Assembly: GCA_946800325.1 (NCBI GenBank)
Contig: OX326960.1
Span: forward strand, 52,846,855 to 52,910,854
DNA: 64,000 nucleotides
Direction of reading: 5' to 3'
DNA from: Luzula sylvatica
Taxonomy: Eukaryota > Streptophyta > Magnoliopsida > Poales > Juncaceae
Below the pieces are notes generated by a model. The model worked only from the letters and a program-made list of their open reading frames with translations. It did not search any database and had not been told where the DNA came from. A program made the position numbers and the translations under genes. Each line of letters opens with the position of its first letter. Positions within the stretch are counted from its first letter, which is position 1. Shown here one piece after another: positions 34,638 to 48,441 of the stretch.

Positions 34638-34949
34638 TGTTGAATATTTATAATAAACTTAATATTAATTAGATACATGTTTTGTTATTTACTATTTAAA
34701 TGTGAAAAGTCATGTTCACCTTGAGAGTTGGGATACACGTATTTGTTGTATAGAATTATGAATCATTTACTTGAGAATTAGTGTGAATTAATAGTTATGA
34801 GTTAATGTGATTCATGTATACATGAACCACTTAACTTATATATAGATGTCTATTTGCGTTTGTAAGAGACAAGAGAAATAAAAATAAGTATTAAAAATTA
34901 TCTCTTTTTCTTTCTTTTCTCCATAAAAATATAGTCATATTATTCAACG
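34638..34949 (+). repeat. 3' LTR of the copia fragment
   Basis: Starts TGTTGAATAT straight after the polypurine tract and ends at about TTATTCAACG, an imperfect match to the expected CAACA. It has a TATA-like TTATATATAG near 34837. About 312 bp; the 3' limit is approximate. Confidence 0.65.
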
Positions 34950-35295
34950 GTATACTATATATTTTTTTTGTTTGAATGAAAATTAGTAACAGCAAGTTGT
35001 TGCGGGCCTCAAAAAGAAATTATAAAGTTTTAACAAATATTAGTAGTAGTAATTGAATGATGGAAGTCAATATTAATATTTATTAAATTAAGGGAAATTT
35101 TACTATGCTTCTGAGATTTTTCTCACACTCCTTGATTGAATCATGCTTACATCAGCATATTAATTGGGGTGTACTTTGGGGTTGTTTGTAAGATTTATGA
35201 CACAATCACGATGAGCACGTCATAACTCTTATTAATACATGGACCCATTAACAATTAATTGCATACATTAATTAAGTTATAATTCTATTAAGGAA

Positions 35296-38200
35296 TTAAC
35301 CCACCCCCTTATTTTTCACATATCTTTGAGCATCCTCATGAAGCCACATCATCATGGTTATTCATGATTATTGACCATTAGATTTTGTGATATAGATTCA
35401 TCCTATAAACTTTTTAGTGATGTGTTTTGATCTAAACCATTGACTTATTTTTTAGATTTTTTGAAGATCATATTTTGTGTAGTCATTTATGTATCATTAT
35501 TTTACAACATGTTTTAAGCATCCTTAGAAAGTCACATAATCATACATTAATGACGTGGACTAATATTATTGGTTAGGTTCGCATTAGACTAAGTCTATTC
35601 AATTGTTACCATTTCACATAAAATTACATGATCAAATGTGAATACAATGGAAAATGAAAAGTTTATATATGAAATACTAATAACTTAATATGTAATATTA
35701 TAAACATACAACATATAGTAGTATTAATTTTAGAATTTTAATTTTAAAAATTCAGAAAATATATTCGTTTTAATTTTCTCTTTATTTTGACATCCATGTT
35801 AGCATAGTACATACAATTTTCCATAATTTGAATTTGTAAACATATTATGTAAAAAATACAATGCAAAAAGTGCATTTTTACAAAATAAAATTTTAATTAT
35901 TTTATTTACATAATAGAAAATGGAAGATGAAAAGTTTATATACGAAATACTAATAACTTAATATGTAATATTATAAACATACAACATATAGAAGTATTAA
36001 TTTTAGAATTTTAATTTTAAAAATTCATGAAATATATTAGTTTTAACTTTCTCTTTATTTTGACATCCATATTAGCATAGTCCGTACATACCATTTTCCA
36101 TAATTTGAATTTTTAAACATATTATGTAAAAAAATACAATGCAAAAAGTTCATTTTTATAAAATAAAATTTTAATTATTTTAGTTGCATAATAGAAATTT
36201 TAAATATTAATATTTATTTTTAAAAAATTATAACTATACTAATACCATATAATACTAAGTTGATTATGTCACACCCCAAAAATAAAATGGAAAAGGGTGC
36301 GGCGACCCGCCAGTATACAACTCGTATACCACAGGCTCTTATATGATAATTTCACAAAAACATAAATACCACAACTCGAAAACAACGACACATGCACATA
36401 TATACATGCATCACCATAACATATACAAATGAAAACAAAGAAACCTAGCGGAAGCTTATAAACACATATGCGACTTAAACAAACACAAAACTAACTATGT
36501 CGCAGCAACAAAAGGCTCGCTGGCCAGAAACGAAAATAAACTAATATACACAAGATGGAGGTTCCGCGATGAAAACGAAACCATCGCACTCACACTCTAG
36601 ACACCCGCTGCCCCGGATAATCTATCCACCGTACCAAGACTCAAAACATTCAAATAAAACGGTTAATCACGGAAGTGACTAAGTGAGTGAGTTTTGAGCC
36701 TAGCTTATTAAAATCGACCTTATACATGGCTAGTCAAAAACCTCGCTCAAAATAATCGAAATCATAAATCATATATGTATATAAATACTTCTCAAATACT
36801 TTCCCCGGTTTTTCGAAATCAAAATCACTTACCTTCATATCTAATCATATACATACTACTAATGGTTTTAACCGGGGTGAGGACGCAAATAACACTCGAC
36901 TGAAGTGCCAACCCCGAGTTGATAGCGAATCACAAACGGGTTGGAACATAACATAAAGCTCGGGAAGCGCGAATTCCCTACAAAAATGAGCTGATGACGG
37001 ATATCCATGCGCCACAGCCAGACCCCTCATGGGTCGGGACTTTGCATTACATCAAGTTTGCTACGCAATACCCTCCAAAGAGCGCCACGGGGTCACGCGA
37101 CACTACACCTAACAAACTAAAACATACCGGAGGAGCCGCGTATGTCACATAGGACCCTCTTTCAAAACCGTAAGCCCGGCTTACGTTTTATCAAACTCAA
37201 ATTCTACATACATATATATGATCAAATCTACATAATATACATTTTGTGAAGTAACACGGTTTTTAAAGCATAATACGAATTTTTAAAGCGAGAACCCTAG
37301 ACTATCATGTAAGGTCTAGAAAAGCTCGTAATTGGATTCTTAATAAGAGAGAAGTGAAAGTAGCACTCACCTAATGGAAAGAACTCGATAAACAAGAGAT
37401 TATTTGAAACGGCGCACAAGATGGACTGAAAATGGAGAAACTCGAAACTTGGATGGAATTCTTCTTTTGATCTTGCCAACTCGCACAACTCAACCTCCTG
37501 AAGATTATGGCACTTTTCGTTTTGCGAAATCTCCTCTTTTCCTTGATTTCTCCTCTTTTTCTCTCTTCTTTTCTTAGGGTTTCCATGAATGATTGGATGC
37601 CATGGATGGAGATGAATCTCTCTCTGGATGTGGCCGAATAAGAGATAGGGGAATTGCACATTACATGCATAACCCTCAACTTTAACATAATTGAAAACAA
37701 TTTAATTTACACCTATTTGAGGTCTATTTTGCAAACTTCATTTTTACTATTATTAATGGTTTGATCATTATGCAAATAAGACTCTATAATATATTTATTT
37801 AAATAACCCATAAATATGTAATTACGGTTATACCCTTTCGAAAACTTTGACACATAAGAACTCGATTTTGATCGTTGGAAAAGTTATATTTTTAATATGG
37901 GTCTTATATTCTGAGATTTTAGGAATAATAATCTACTAATATCAAAATCCTATTTTTGATATTTATTACAGATTATATTTGTGTTTTCGGTCAAAAATAT
38001 TTAATATTAATTTTTTTGAAAAATAATAGAAATAAAAAAAAAGTTTATCCATCGAAATAATTTCTTAAATTTATAAACACTTATCAAATAATAGTGTTAT
38101 TTTTAAAAATATAAAATTAAAAAAAAATCATATGATATAAAATAATTTATATTTATGTTTATGAAAAATTAATTCTTTATATTATTTATTAAATCACTTG

Positions 38201-38638
38201 CAATAAAGTTTGATATTATTTATAATTTGCATTACATTTTGAATAAATAAAAAATTATTAGTAATATATAATTAATAATATGTTATTACGTATGTTATAT
38301 GATTCATTATTTTTATATTTGATATTGTATAAAATATTGTGAATAACAATGATATACTATTTGTTGTTATGTTTATTTGTTAAATCATGTTATACATCAT
38401 ATATTATCATTATTATACAATGACATTAATACAAGTGCTATTATCTGATTAAGAAAATAAAATTTTTTGTCTTAATGATGTAAAATAATTGTAAAACATA
38501 TACATAATCATAGAAAAATTAGTTCAAATAATTATATTATGAAATTATATAATCAATATTATCATATTTATATGTATTTTGTATTACAATGAAAAACTTA
38601 ATTAACATCCTCGCCGCGTAGCGCGAGTATTCTCCTAG
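35296..38638 (+). mobile_element. Helitron A, interrupted by a solo LTR
   Basis: The 3' end is CTCGCCGCGTAGCGCGAG followed by TATTCTCCTAG and T, a Helitron terminus with a short hairpin. The 5' part (AACCCACCCCCTTATTTT...) and the 3' part match Helitron B (53220-54749), and the 5' end also resembles Helitron C (58238-59833). A tandem duplication of about 275 bp lies at 35650-35925 and 35927-36195. The element carries no coding sequence. Without the nested LTR it is about 1.6 kb. The 5' terminus is placed by alignment, not by a clean TC. Confidence 0.7.
36267..37970 (-). mobile_element. Solo LTR, 1.7 kb, probably gypsy chromovirus type
   Basis: Starts TGTCACACCCC and ends TATTACA; flanked by GATTA at 36262-36266 and 37971-37975. 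The Helitron sequence on both sides joins perfectly when it is removed. There is no internal region, so it is the product of LTR-LTR recombination. Read on the minus strand it ends GGGGTGTGACA, an ending common in chromovirus LTRs, which suggests minus orientation (inference). Confidence 0.85.
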
Positions 38639-38701
38639 TGTAATGTAATAATACTCAACAATATTAAGCACCCCGCTGAATTGCCCCCGCAATGTACCCA
38701 C

Positions 38702-39174
38702 TGTAATAAATATCAAAAATAGGGTTTTGATATTTGTAGATTATTATTCCTAAAAGTTTAGAATATAAGACCCACATTAAAAATATAACTCTTCCAACGA
38801 TCAAAATCGAGTTCTTATGTGTCAAAGTTCTCGAAAGGGTATAACCGTAATTACATATTTATGGGTTATTTAAATAAATATATTATAGGGTCTTATTTGT
38901 AAAATGATCAAACCATTAATAATACTAATAATAGAGTTTGCAAAATAAACCTCAAATAGATGTAAATTGAATAGTTTGCAAATATGTAAGGTTGGAGGGT
39001 ATGCATGTAATGTTCAATTCCACTATCTCTTATTCGGCCATATCCAGAGAGAGATTCATGTCCATCCATGGCATCCAAACACTCATGAAACTATAAGAAA
39101 AAGAAGAGAGAAAATAGGAAAAAATCAAGGAAAAGAGGAGATTTCGCAAAACGAAAAGTGCCATAATCTTCAGG
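38702..39174 (+). repeat. Truncated inverted copy of the same LTR
   Basis: 473 bp that are the reverse complement of 37497-37970 with modest divergence (for example TGTAATAAATATCAAAAATA, and ATTTCGCAAAACGAAAAGTG near the break). It stops abruptly at 39174, where copia coding sequence begins. Together the two pieces form an inverted repeat with a 731-bp spacer. Confidence 0.85.
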
Positions 39175-39898
39175 TATCGAGACCCACAAACGAATATTGA
39201 ACCAATAAACATTGATCCGGTTTCATCAATTGTTGAGGATCCGGAGTCGAGTGCACAAGGCGCAATTCGTAGATCGGGTAGGATTCGTCAAGAGCCTGTA
39301 CGGTATGGTTTTATCGTGGCAAATGATGATGAAGTCGAACTCATAGATGATGAGCCGACATCTTATCGCGAGGCTATGAAAGCGAGGATTCCAAAAAGTG
39401 GCATATGGCCATGAAATCCGAGATTCAATCCATGTACGATAATCAAGTTTGGAACTTGATTGATCCACCTCCCGGGGTTAAACCAGTGGGATGCAAGTGG
39501 GTTTTCAAAAAGAAAACCGACATGGATGAGAATGTAAACACTTATAAGGCACGGCTTGTGGCGAAAGGTTTCAAACAAATTCATGGTGTCGACTATGAAG
39601 TAACGTTTTCACCCGTAGCAATGCTTAAATCCATACGTATATTACTTGTCATCGATACGTATTATGACTACGAGATTTGGCAAATGGATGTCAAAAACGC
39701 ATTCCTTAACGGGAATTTACAAGAGGATGTGTACATGACACAGCCGGAGGGTTTTGTCGATTCAAAGAATCCGGATAAAGTGTGCAAGTTGCAACGATCC
39801 ATTTATGGATTGAAGCAAGTTTCTTGGAGTTGGAACATACGTTTCGATGAAGTTAATGAAGGATTTCATGACATTCGTCAGAGTAAATATTAAAAATT

Positions 39899-40307
39899 TG
39901 TTCCGACAAAGTCGGGAATCGTCTTACTTAAGCTAACTTGCTACTCTAATTTATTTTATTTATCCAACAAGAAGGATTAGAATACAATACCAAAGATCTT
40001 TAACATAGGTCTGGTCCTCTTGGGTTCACCCTTGAATCCGACACAAGAATGGCATCGAGTCCGTGCTAACATCCTCTTGTCCGCACCTAGCTCCGTCGCC
40101 TGTTTCTGATCGATTGCTTAATCAATCAACGTTTCAACAAACACTTCAAGAGAAAGAGAGAGGCTAGCTATAGAGAGAAAAACTCTTATTACATTCATAT
40201 ACTCATGTATATTCCTCTATCAAATGCATAGCCAGGTCTCATATTTATAGTCCCTCAACATTAGGTCAAGACCCTTTCAAATTCGTATGGCTTTTAAGGC
40301 ATGAACA
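39899..40307 (-). mobile_element. Solo LTR, 409 bp, TSD AAATT
   Basis: Starts TGTTCCGACAAAG and ends CATGAACA, with AAATT on both sides (39894-39898 and 40308-40312). A TATA-like box on the minus strand (GACTATAAATATGAG, about 40242-40256) suggests it points left. It lies inside another insertion that splits the copia reverse transcriptase. Confidence 0.8.
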
Positions 40308-40312
40308 AAATT

Positions 40313-41685
40313 CGAAGCAGCACATTAACTTCTGACCATTGTTCATTGTTTCTGTCATAACTTCTTCTAGAAATTTCCAAATGACTTGAAATTTTCGCCA
40401 TTAAAAACTAAATTCAAATGGCTATAATTTACATTGGTCATTTGTACAGAATGGTGAAGTTTTGATATTTCAAATATGTGTTCAAACATGCCTCAAAATC
40501 TGTCTCGAATTTATGGTCATGATCCATGTTTATTTGAACTTCTCAAGTTCTCTTCTCAATTTGTTATGGACTTGGCCTTGAAACAAATTATGATATGTGT
40601 TACATATATTATTATCATAATATGCACATTCCATTGAATTTATTTCCATGCTAGGTAGTCATCTCGTATGACATAATATTTTACATATTTCTATTTGTAT
40701 CTGTATTTCATCAACATGAAATCTTTATACATAGAATATATATATAATATATTTCTTGTTTCCCGTTCAGTTGGTGTGACATATATCGAGGATCTATGTT
40801 ATGTTGGCAATGGAATAAAACATTTTATTCCACAAACCGTAAGCGGTATTCTAGCTATACATTACGGTTACCCAAATAACTTAGATGTTTAGTAACCCTT
40901 TTACGAAACGTAATCCTTGTGATATTGATTGTGTCCGTTCCTTGCCCTTATGATATTGCGACTAATATGCAAAGTAGGGATGTGTCATCTTTGTATTATA
41001 ATCATTTCTTGATCTCTATTAAGTAAATTATAAATATATAACTGCACTCCAGTTATATTGGATCCATTGATAATTCTACTTTATCAAGGGGCCCATAATA
41101 TCATTTCTCATAATGAATTAGTGGCGACGATATTATTGACATGTACTCTCTTTCCAGCACAAGTTACGTATAAAGAACTATTACTTTTATCACCACTTAT
41201 TAATAAGCAGCTTTTAATAATAATTACGTTATGCATTCCTCATGTGAAAGAGATACATCTCTCAATCTTAGAACCAGAGACACGATGAAAACATTAATGA
41301 CACTAACACAATCCATATAATGTTTCATCTATTAGGTCTGTTCAATATATGAAGCTTTTCATATATTCGTGTTATTAATTGATAATCTTTTATCAACGTT
41401 TGCAGAACTGCAACGTACTTTTAATCAACACGACATTCTTATTATGTATATTAGTGTTCATGCTAATATTCAAGACATGTGAACATTTTAGAGTTCGATA
41501 TTTATTATCACTTAAAGTTCTGCGGTTCAAGACCAAGTGCATCTTCTTGAACACTTCTAAGTAAAAAATTATAAAAGCTCATGGAACAAAATGTAAATAA
41601 CATCCAATTCATACATATAACATTTAAAAATTATCCTCATATGATAACTTTTAGAACACTAATCTAACAGTTATAAGTGAATATA
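40313..41685. other. Unidentified insertion inside copia reverse transcriptase
   Basis: About 1.4 kb (plus 39887-39893 on the left) that does not belong to copia pol. The copia sequence breaks after a GACATTCGTCA stretch and returns at ACTTCGTCAAAAATG, so TTCGTCA may be duplicated. I found no terminal repeats and no known protein. It could be a decayed retrotransposon fragment. Confidence 0.5.
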
Positions 41686-42750
41686 ACTTCGTCAAAAATG
41701 TAGAGGAACCTTGGGTATACAAGAAGGTTAGTAGTAGCCGCATAGTATTTCTTGTTCTATATGTAGACGACATCTTAATCATAGGAAATGACATTCTGAT
41801 GCTTACGGATGTTAAGAAGTATTTAAATACTCGTTTCGCTATGAAAGATCTGGGCGAGGCCGCTTATATTTTAGGCGTGAGGATTTATAGAGATAGATCC
41901 AAGAAATTACTCGGCTTGAGTCAAAGCACGTACATCGACAAAGTATTGAAACGGTTTTCAATGCAATATTCGAAGGAAGGATTTCTTCCAATGTCGAGTG
42001 GCATATCGTATTCTAAATCTCAATGTCCGGCATTGAGCAAGGATAAGAATGCGATGAGTATTGTTCAATATGCTTCAGCGGTTGGATCAATTATGTATGC
42101 CATGATTTGTACGCGTCCCGATGTGTCGTATGCATTGAGCGTCGTTTCGCGTTACCAATCAAATCCAGGGGATATGCATTGGATCGCGGTTAAGAACATC
42201 CTTAAGTACTTACGAAGGACTAATGATCAATTTCTAATTTATGGTGGAAAGACATCCGGGTTGGTTATTAAAGGCAATACCGACGACAGTTTCCAAACAT
42301 GTGTCGATGACTTTCGATCACAAAGTGGATACGTGTTTTGTCTAAATGCATGGTGGAGCGGTCGTATGGAAGAGTTCCAAACAACCCACAATAGCAGACT
42401 CTACAACTGAATCGGAGTACATTGTGGCTTCCGAAGCGGCAAAGGAGGTGGTATGGATCAAGAAGTTTGTGTCAGAACTTGGTGTAGTCCCGAGTATCTC
42501 GGAACCTGTGGTTGTGTATTGCGACAATATGGGCACAATAGCACAGTCCAAGGAACCGAGGGCACATCATCGCTCCAAACACATACTCAAAAAATTTCAC
42601 TTGATCCGTAAGATTTTGCTACGAAAGGATGTGATCATTGAAAAGATTGATACTGACAGGAATTTTGCGGACCCGTTTACTAAACCACTCTCGCAAGTGA
42701 AGCATGAATTACCATGCGAAAGCTATAGGTTTGAGATACCTAGAGGAGGA

Positions 42751-44921
42751 TGAGAGTTAGTTAGTTATCAAAAACGATAGTTTCGTGGGACGAGATTAGT
42801 CGTATTGATAGTAGTAAACGTTGTATCACCCTAAACTTATCTTATAGTAATGCAATTTCGAGTTTTTTAAAATTTTCATTTGCATTTATCTTATATGAAA
42901 ACTGTGTGCGGGTTGTGTAATATGATTGTTACATGAACCCTGATTTGAGCTTGTGTGGACGTCGGCATAATTGATGATTATGTGCAACAAAACCGTCACA
43001 CCTAAAGTTTCATTTCTAAACATCCCTAGTCGCGGGTTAGTTTGCTTAAGAGAGAAGCATTTCTATTATCAGATAATAGACTGGACGTGTACACTAGTAC
43101 GTTTGCCGAGGAGATGATTATGTTTTGCTAATCATGGGACAAGGTGTTTGTCGAATCGGAAACGTAGATATATGTTAGGTTACATGTATTGGATATGACC
43201 AAAGCCGCGAGACCATGACATGGTTTAGTCATTATAGACGGACTTGCGACGAGTAGGGTTTTATGTTCTTCACCTTTGAGGGGACCATTGATTGCATTAC
43301 GTGCGTAACACAATGCTTTGATATGACTTTATGCCTGCAGTAACAAGGGCCAAAATGGTCATCATTGGGTATTGTCCGAAACACGAAATTCAATATGAGT
43401 CTCCAAGATAGGAATTGTTTATTCCGAAAGGAAGAGATATCTCTTAGGCCGCTCGATGAATTGATTAACGAAAACTATGGCCATAGTCAATGATATTAAA
43501 GGTTAATATCGATTGTAATTTGTTAACTCAATTCGGAATCGAGGATTAAGTATAGTTAATCAAGATATAAGGATGACTATCACCATGCATTTTGATTAAC
43601 GGATATCGCTAACAAGAGAACTAATAACCGTTATTCGATATAGGCACAATGATCACAATCATTTTTCGATTTAACATGGGTAGCCATGATGGAGTGACTA
43701 GATCCCGTTCATGAGCTTGTAGACTTTGGAAATAGCCTACTGCCATCGTTAAACGAACCTACATGGTGACACAACGAGTCGTACTAAGTCGGGCTTGATT
43801 ATAAAATTGGCACATGAGATATGCATAGCTTGGTATTTTGATACGCGAGCTATATTCTCTAAAATCGTGCATATTGGATATGCATGAGTACCTTTTAGGT
43901 AGATCTGAAATTGAGTGCGAGCTATATTCTCTAAAAGTGTACACAAGGATGAACGAATGTAAGCGTACATTCGTGGTCGTAACTTTCAGTGGGAAACTCT
44001 AATTTGAATGGTTCAAATTGGGTTAGATATATAATAAGATTATCTATAACCTTCATGTAGAAATATATTTCATATGAAGGAAGTATCAGTGTCGTTTCTA
44101 TGAAATACCGAAAGGGTGCAACAGTATAACATACAGTTATTAAAACTGTCATAACGTTTGCATACGAACTCCAATTGGGCCAGATCAAATTGGGTTGGGT
44201 AGATAATAAGATTATCTACAACTTTCTTGAAGGTTAATTTTCTGTCAGAAGAATTTACCAATTTCGTATGGACAAAATACTGAACAGGTTCATGCAGTTT
44301 TCTGTGTGAAAGGGTGTATATTGGATATACATGTCTTTTGGCCCATCCTAATCCTATGTGATATAAATAGGATATTTCTCTCTCCTCTGAGTATGGTTCA
44401 TTTAGACCAACCTATTGAATTAATAAAATTAATCCAGAATATTGAGAGTCATCTTTCTAAGAGTGAAAGAGTGCGAAGAGAGAAAACCGAGAAAAAGGAG
44501 TTTTTCTCGGTATAGAGAATCAATCGATCGAGCAAGTTCGCCGGTGCTTCGTCTAGGCAGTTGCACCCGCGACCGACGTATTCCGACTCAAGGTGGATAC
44601 ACGTAGAGGAGCGACACTCGTGGCTCTTCGATTGTGATCAAACCGAAGGAGCAAAACTATCGGCTATGGAAGAGTGTGGACGTGGGATGCACAAAAGACA
44701 ACCGGAGGCGTGCCAAGACGGTGGGAGACGTGTGGTATGGGACGCACGGGCTAGTCACCAACGTGACACCGGAGAAGGAAATGATGCGAGCGATCAACCC
44801 GTCGTGCGTGATCAATTTCACGCTGGTAATCGTCTATCCTTCTACAGCATCGTACCCTCGAAGTCATGGCGTGGCCTACATATCCGCTGTGCGGGCCTGG
44901 AGATGGGATGAATTCCCAACA
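42751..44921 (+). repeat. 3' LTR of the second copia copy
   Basis: About 2.17 kb, starting TGAGAGTTAG directly after the polypurine tract and ending GAATTCCCAACA. A TATA-like GATATAAATAGG is at about 44358. It is colinear with 10165-12375, but lacks the extra R-U5 unit found there. Confidence 0.8.
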
Positions 44922-46290
44922 GAATTAGGGTACACATTTACCAATTTACCCTTTAATTATTTGGACTACCCACTTAGTGCAAAGAAACCTAGAAAAGAGG
45001 ATCTCAGAAAGATCATTGAGAAAATGGAAAAGAGACTTGATGGTTGGAATGGTGCATTACTAGGAATTGGGAGCAGATTAGTGTTGGTAAACTCTGTACT
45101 AACCTCCTTACCAGTGTACTATTTCATAGTTTTTAAGTTCCCAAAGTGGACCCTGGAGAAAATGGAGAAATTAAGAAGAAACTTCTTTTAGAGGGGTAAT
45201 GAAGATAAAGGGTATAACCTGACTTCATGGAATTATGTATGTACACCCAAAAAAGTGGGAGGTTTGGGTGTGATAAAATTAGAAAATTTCAATCATGCCC
45301 TTATACAGAATTGGATATGAAAATATTATATGAAACAAGGTGGACTAAATTGGCAAGCCTTAGTTAGTCCTCTTGCAGAGAAAAGTATTAAAGGAAAAAA
45401 GAATCTAAAGGATTCTCATTTTTCGAGGGATATCCAGTCTTTTCTTAATTTCTTTTGGAGATCTGTAATATTTGAAATTGGAAATGGAATTAAGACCAGT
45501 TTATGGTACAACAATTGGGGAGAGGGATTGCTGTACCAAAAAATTCTTAAACTATTTAATGAAGCAATAAAACAAACTGGTACCATTAAACAATTCAAGA
45601 ATCTAAATTTTTTGAGAGATGCATTCTTTACACCTTTGAGCAAGGAGGCTAAATTGGAATTTATATGGCTTAAGAGGAAATTGAATGAGATTAATCTAAT
45701 TCCTGATAAAGAAGACACTATTTCATGAATTTGGGATAAATCCAGAAAATATACCACTAAAAACGCCTATCAAACAGTAATAGAAGGAGTATACTCACAC
45801 TCACAGTTTGGGGGGGGGGGGGGGGGGGGATTTGGAATTTAAAAATTCCATCGAAACTAAGTGTTTTCCTATGACTATTTCTTCAGAAGAAAATTCAAAC
45901 TCAGGATATCTTAATAAGAAAAGGTATGATAATAATTAATAGATGTTACCTATGTCGCTCTCATTGGAATCAGTGGATCACATAATTGGTGAATGCGATT
46001 TTATACACCTTCATTGGTCTGCCTTAATGGCGGAATTTCCTCTTCTTGATTTCAAGCCATCAATTTCAGAAATGCTAAAGAACCTTCTTTCATGCAATTC
46101 GAGCTCTCCGAGTAAGTTATTGTTCGTCGCCTTCTTTTATTGCATCTGGAGGGAACGATGCAGACGGGTTTTCACGGATAACAAAAAAGAGGGTTCGACA
46201 TTGTTAGAAGAAGTAGTGAATGATTGTGAGTTTTTGAAGAAGAGAATTAGAAAAATTGATGAAGAAGAAGAGACTTACGGATAGGTGTGT
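44922..46290 (+). pseudogene. LINE (L1-type) C-terminal remnant
   Basis: The frame after the copia LTR encodes the end of a plant L1-type reverse transcriptase: NYLDYPLSAKKPRKEDLRKI, then GWNGALLGIGSRLVLVNSVL and LPVYYFIVFKFPKW. It goes on to the zinc-binding C-terminal domain (VDHIIGECDFIHLHW near 45970) and the tail (FFYCIWRERCRRVF). In-frame stops (45189, 45318, 45726) and a run of 18 G at about 45811 disable it. The catalytic part and ORF1 are missing, presumably cut off by the copia insertion and later deletion. Confidence 0.88.
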
Positions 46291-46499
46291 TGTCTCTCTC
46301 TTGGTAAGATCGAATTTACAAGATTAAGAGGGAAAAGAAAGCCATGTCATGGACAAGTGTGATTTTTTGTGTTTGATATGAAGGATTGAGATAGAATATG
46401 AAGTCTTGCATGCTTATCTCTCATTCTTATTTTCCATCAAGTGTTGTCCCACCAAAATTATGAAAAAACACAAGAATCCTCTTCTTCTTCTTCATCATT

Positions 46500-46985
46500 A
46501 TTATTGTGATTAGTATTATTAAATGTAGTAATTATTATTATTGTTATAATAATATAATATAATATTTTTATTATTAATATTATTATTATTATTATTAAAT
46601 GTAATAATTACAATTAGTAATTATTAATATTGTGATAATAATATAATATAATATTTTTATTATTATTATTATTAAATATAATTATTATAATTGTGATAAT
46701 AATATAATATAATATTTTTATTAATATTAATATTATTATTTTTATTAAATGTAATAATTATAATTAGTAATTATTATTATTGCGATAATAATATAATATA
46801 ATATTTTTATTATTATTAAATGTAATAATTATAATTAGTAATTATTATTATTGTGATAAATATAATATAATATTATTATTATTATTAAATGCAATAATTA
46901 TAATTATTAATAAAAATTATTATTTTGATAATAATAGTAATAGTAATAATAATAAATTATTATTATTATTATTGATTTATTAATT
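46500..46985. repeat. TTA/TAA minisatellite block
   Basis: Five irregular units, starting near 46540, 46632, 46693, 46781 and 46853, share (G)ATAATAATATAATATAATATTTTTATTA and AAATGTAATAATTA, with variable ATT runs between. Confidence 0.75.
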
Positions 46986-47389
46986 AAATGTGACAGTAAT
47001 TTATACAATAAACTAATTAATTCAAATATGCATTAATTTATAACTATGATTAATTTATTTTGAATAATTTGCATTAATAAATTAATGTTTGGTTAATAAA
47101 TATATATATACCAACTACTTTTCAAATAAAACATATCTCATATATCTCAAATCCTTAATAACTACTTTTCAATTATCCTTTACATCAAACAATAAATTTC
47201 ACTTTTCATTATCTAAATCTAACACATCAAACAACACATGCAAGACAATAATGTCCTTCAAATATTTATCCTCATTTTATTTTCTCTAAAAAATACAAGT
47301 ATCCTCCGATATCTTTCAAAGTCTTTTACATCAAACAATAATCTTTTACTCTCGACCAAGGTACGGAAGAGACATGTGACTAGGTTAAG

Positions 47390-47873
47390 GCCCTGTTCGG
47401 GACCTAAGTATTGGAAGTAAGTTTTGAGAGAAAGTGAAGTTTTATGTGGATTGAACAAAAGGGGTGTTCGGTGAGTTATTTTTTTATCCTAGTTTTGAAT
47501 TCTTAAATGATGAAAATCCAAGGATTAGCCTCAATTTGTTGCCTTTTGAAAACTTACCTAGGAGTGGATTTTTGCTTGTTTTGATGACAAAAAATTAAAT
47601 AATATTTTTTATCCAACATAATATTTATTGTTTTTTCTTCTTTACATCATAATAATAATTTTAATTCAACATAAAATGGACATTTAATTAGGTAGTAAAT
47701 TAATTCAATCCAAATATTAATTAATTTAATTAGAAAATAATAATAATAATAATAAATAATAAAATAATAATAATAATAATAATAATACATAATGAAAATT
47801 GTATTTAGATAATAATAATAATAATAATAATAGTAATAATACATAATGAAAATTGTATTTATATAATAATAAT

Positions 47874-47906
<33 letters not shown>

Positions 47907-48037
47907 GTAATACATAATTAAAAATGTATTTAGAAATTAATAATAATTTTAATTATAAAAAAAATACATAATTAAAAATATATTTAGAAAATAATAATAA
48001 ATGAATAATAATATACATAATTTAAAATTCATTAGAA

Positions 48038-48092
<55 letters not shown>

Positions 48093-48394
48093 GATTAATA
48101 CATAATTCAAATATATTTTGAAATTATTAATAATAATAATACATAATTACTAAATATATTAATAAATTATTATTAATAATAATAAATTAATACATAGTTA
48201 AAGATGTATTTACAAATTAATAATAATAGTAATAATAAATTAATACATAATTAAAATGTATTAATAAATTAATAATAATAAATTAATACAAAGTTAAAAT
48301 GTGTTTTGAAATTAGTAATAATAGTAATAATAAATTAATGCATAATTAAAATGTATTTAGAAATTAATAATACTACTACTACTACTACTACTAC

Positions 48395-48441
<47 letters not shown>

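Larger units (their letters stand above)
39175..42750 (+). pseudogene. Second copia copy: polyprotein remnant
   Basis: Reverse transcriptase starts at 39405 (YDNQVWNLIDPPPGVKPVGC, then KARLVAKGFKQ and WQMDVKNAFLNG). It breaks at about 39887 and resumes near 41690 with YVDD at 41760-41771 and LGEAAYILGVRIYRDRSKK. RNase H follows (STTESEYIVASEAAKEVVWI, SKHILKKFHLIR), with a frameshift near 42346-42372. It ends at GEM-like RFEIPRGG and the polypurine tract TAGAGGAGGA. Gag, protease, integrase and the 5' LTR are missing; the left edge abuts a broken LTR. It is the same family as 1-3506. Confidence 0.9.

Noticed and set aside
45811..45829. Run of 18 G as a G-quadruplex or regulatory site
   Set aside because: Lies in a dead LINE frame; more likely slippage or assembly noise than function.
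47647..47844. Poly-tyrosine open frame
   Set aside because: Produced by a TAA microsatellite on the opposite strand.
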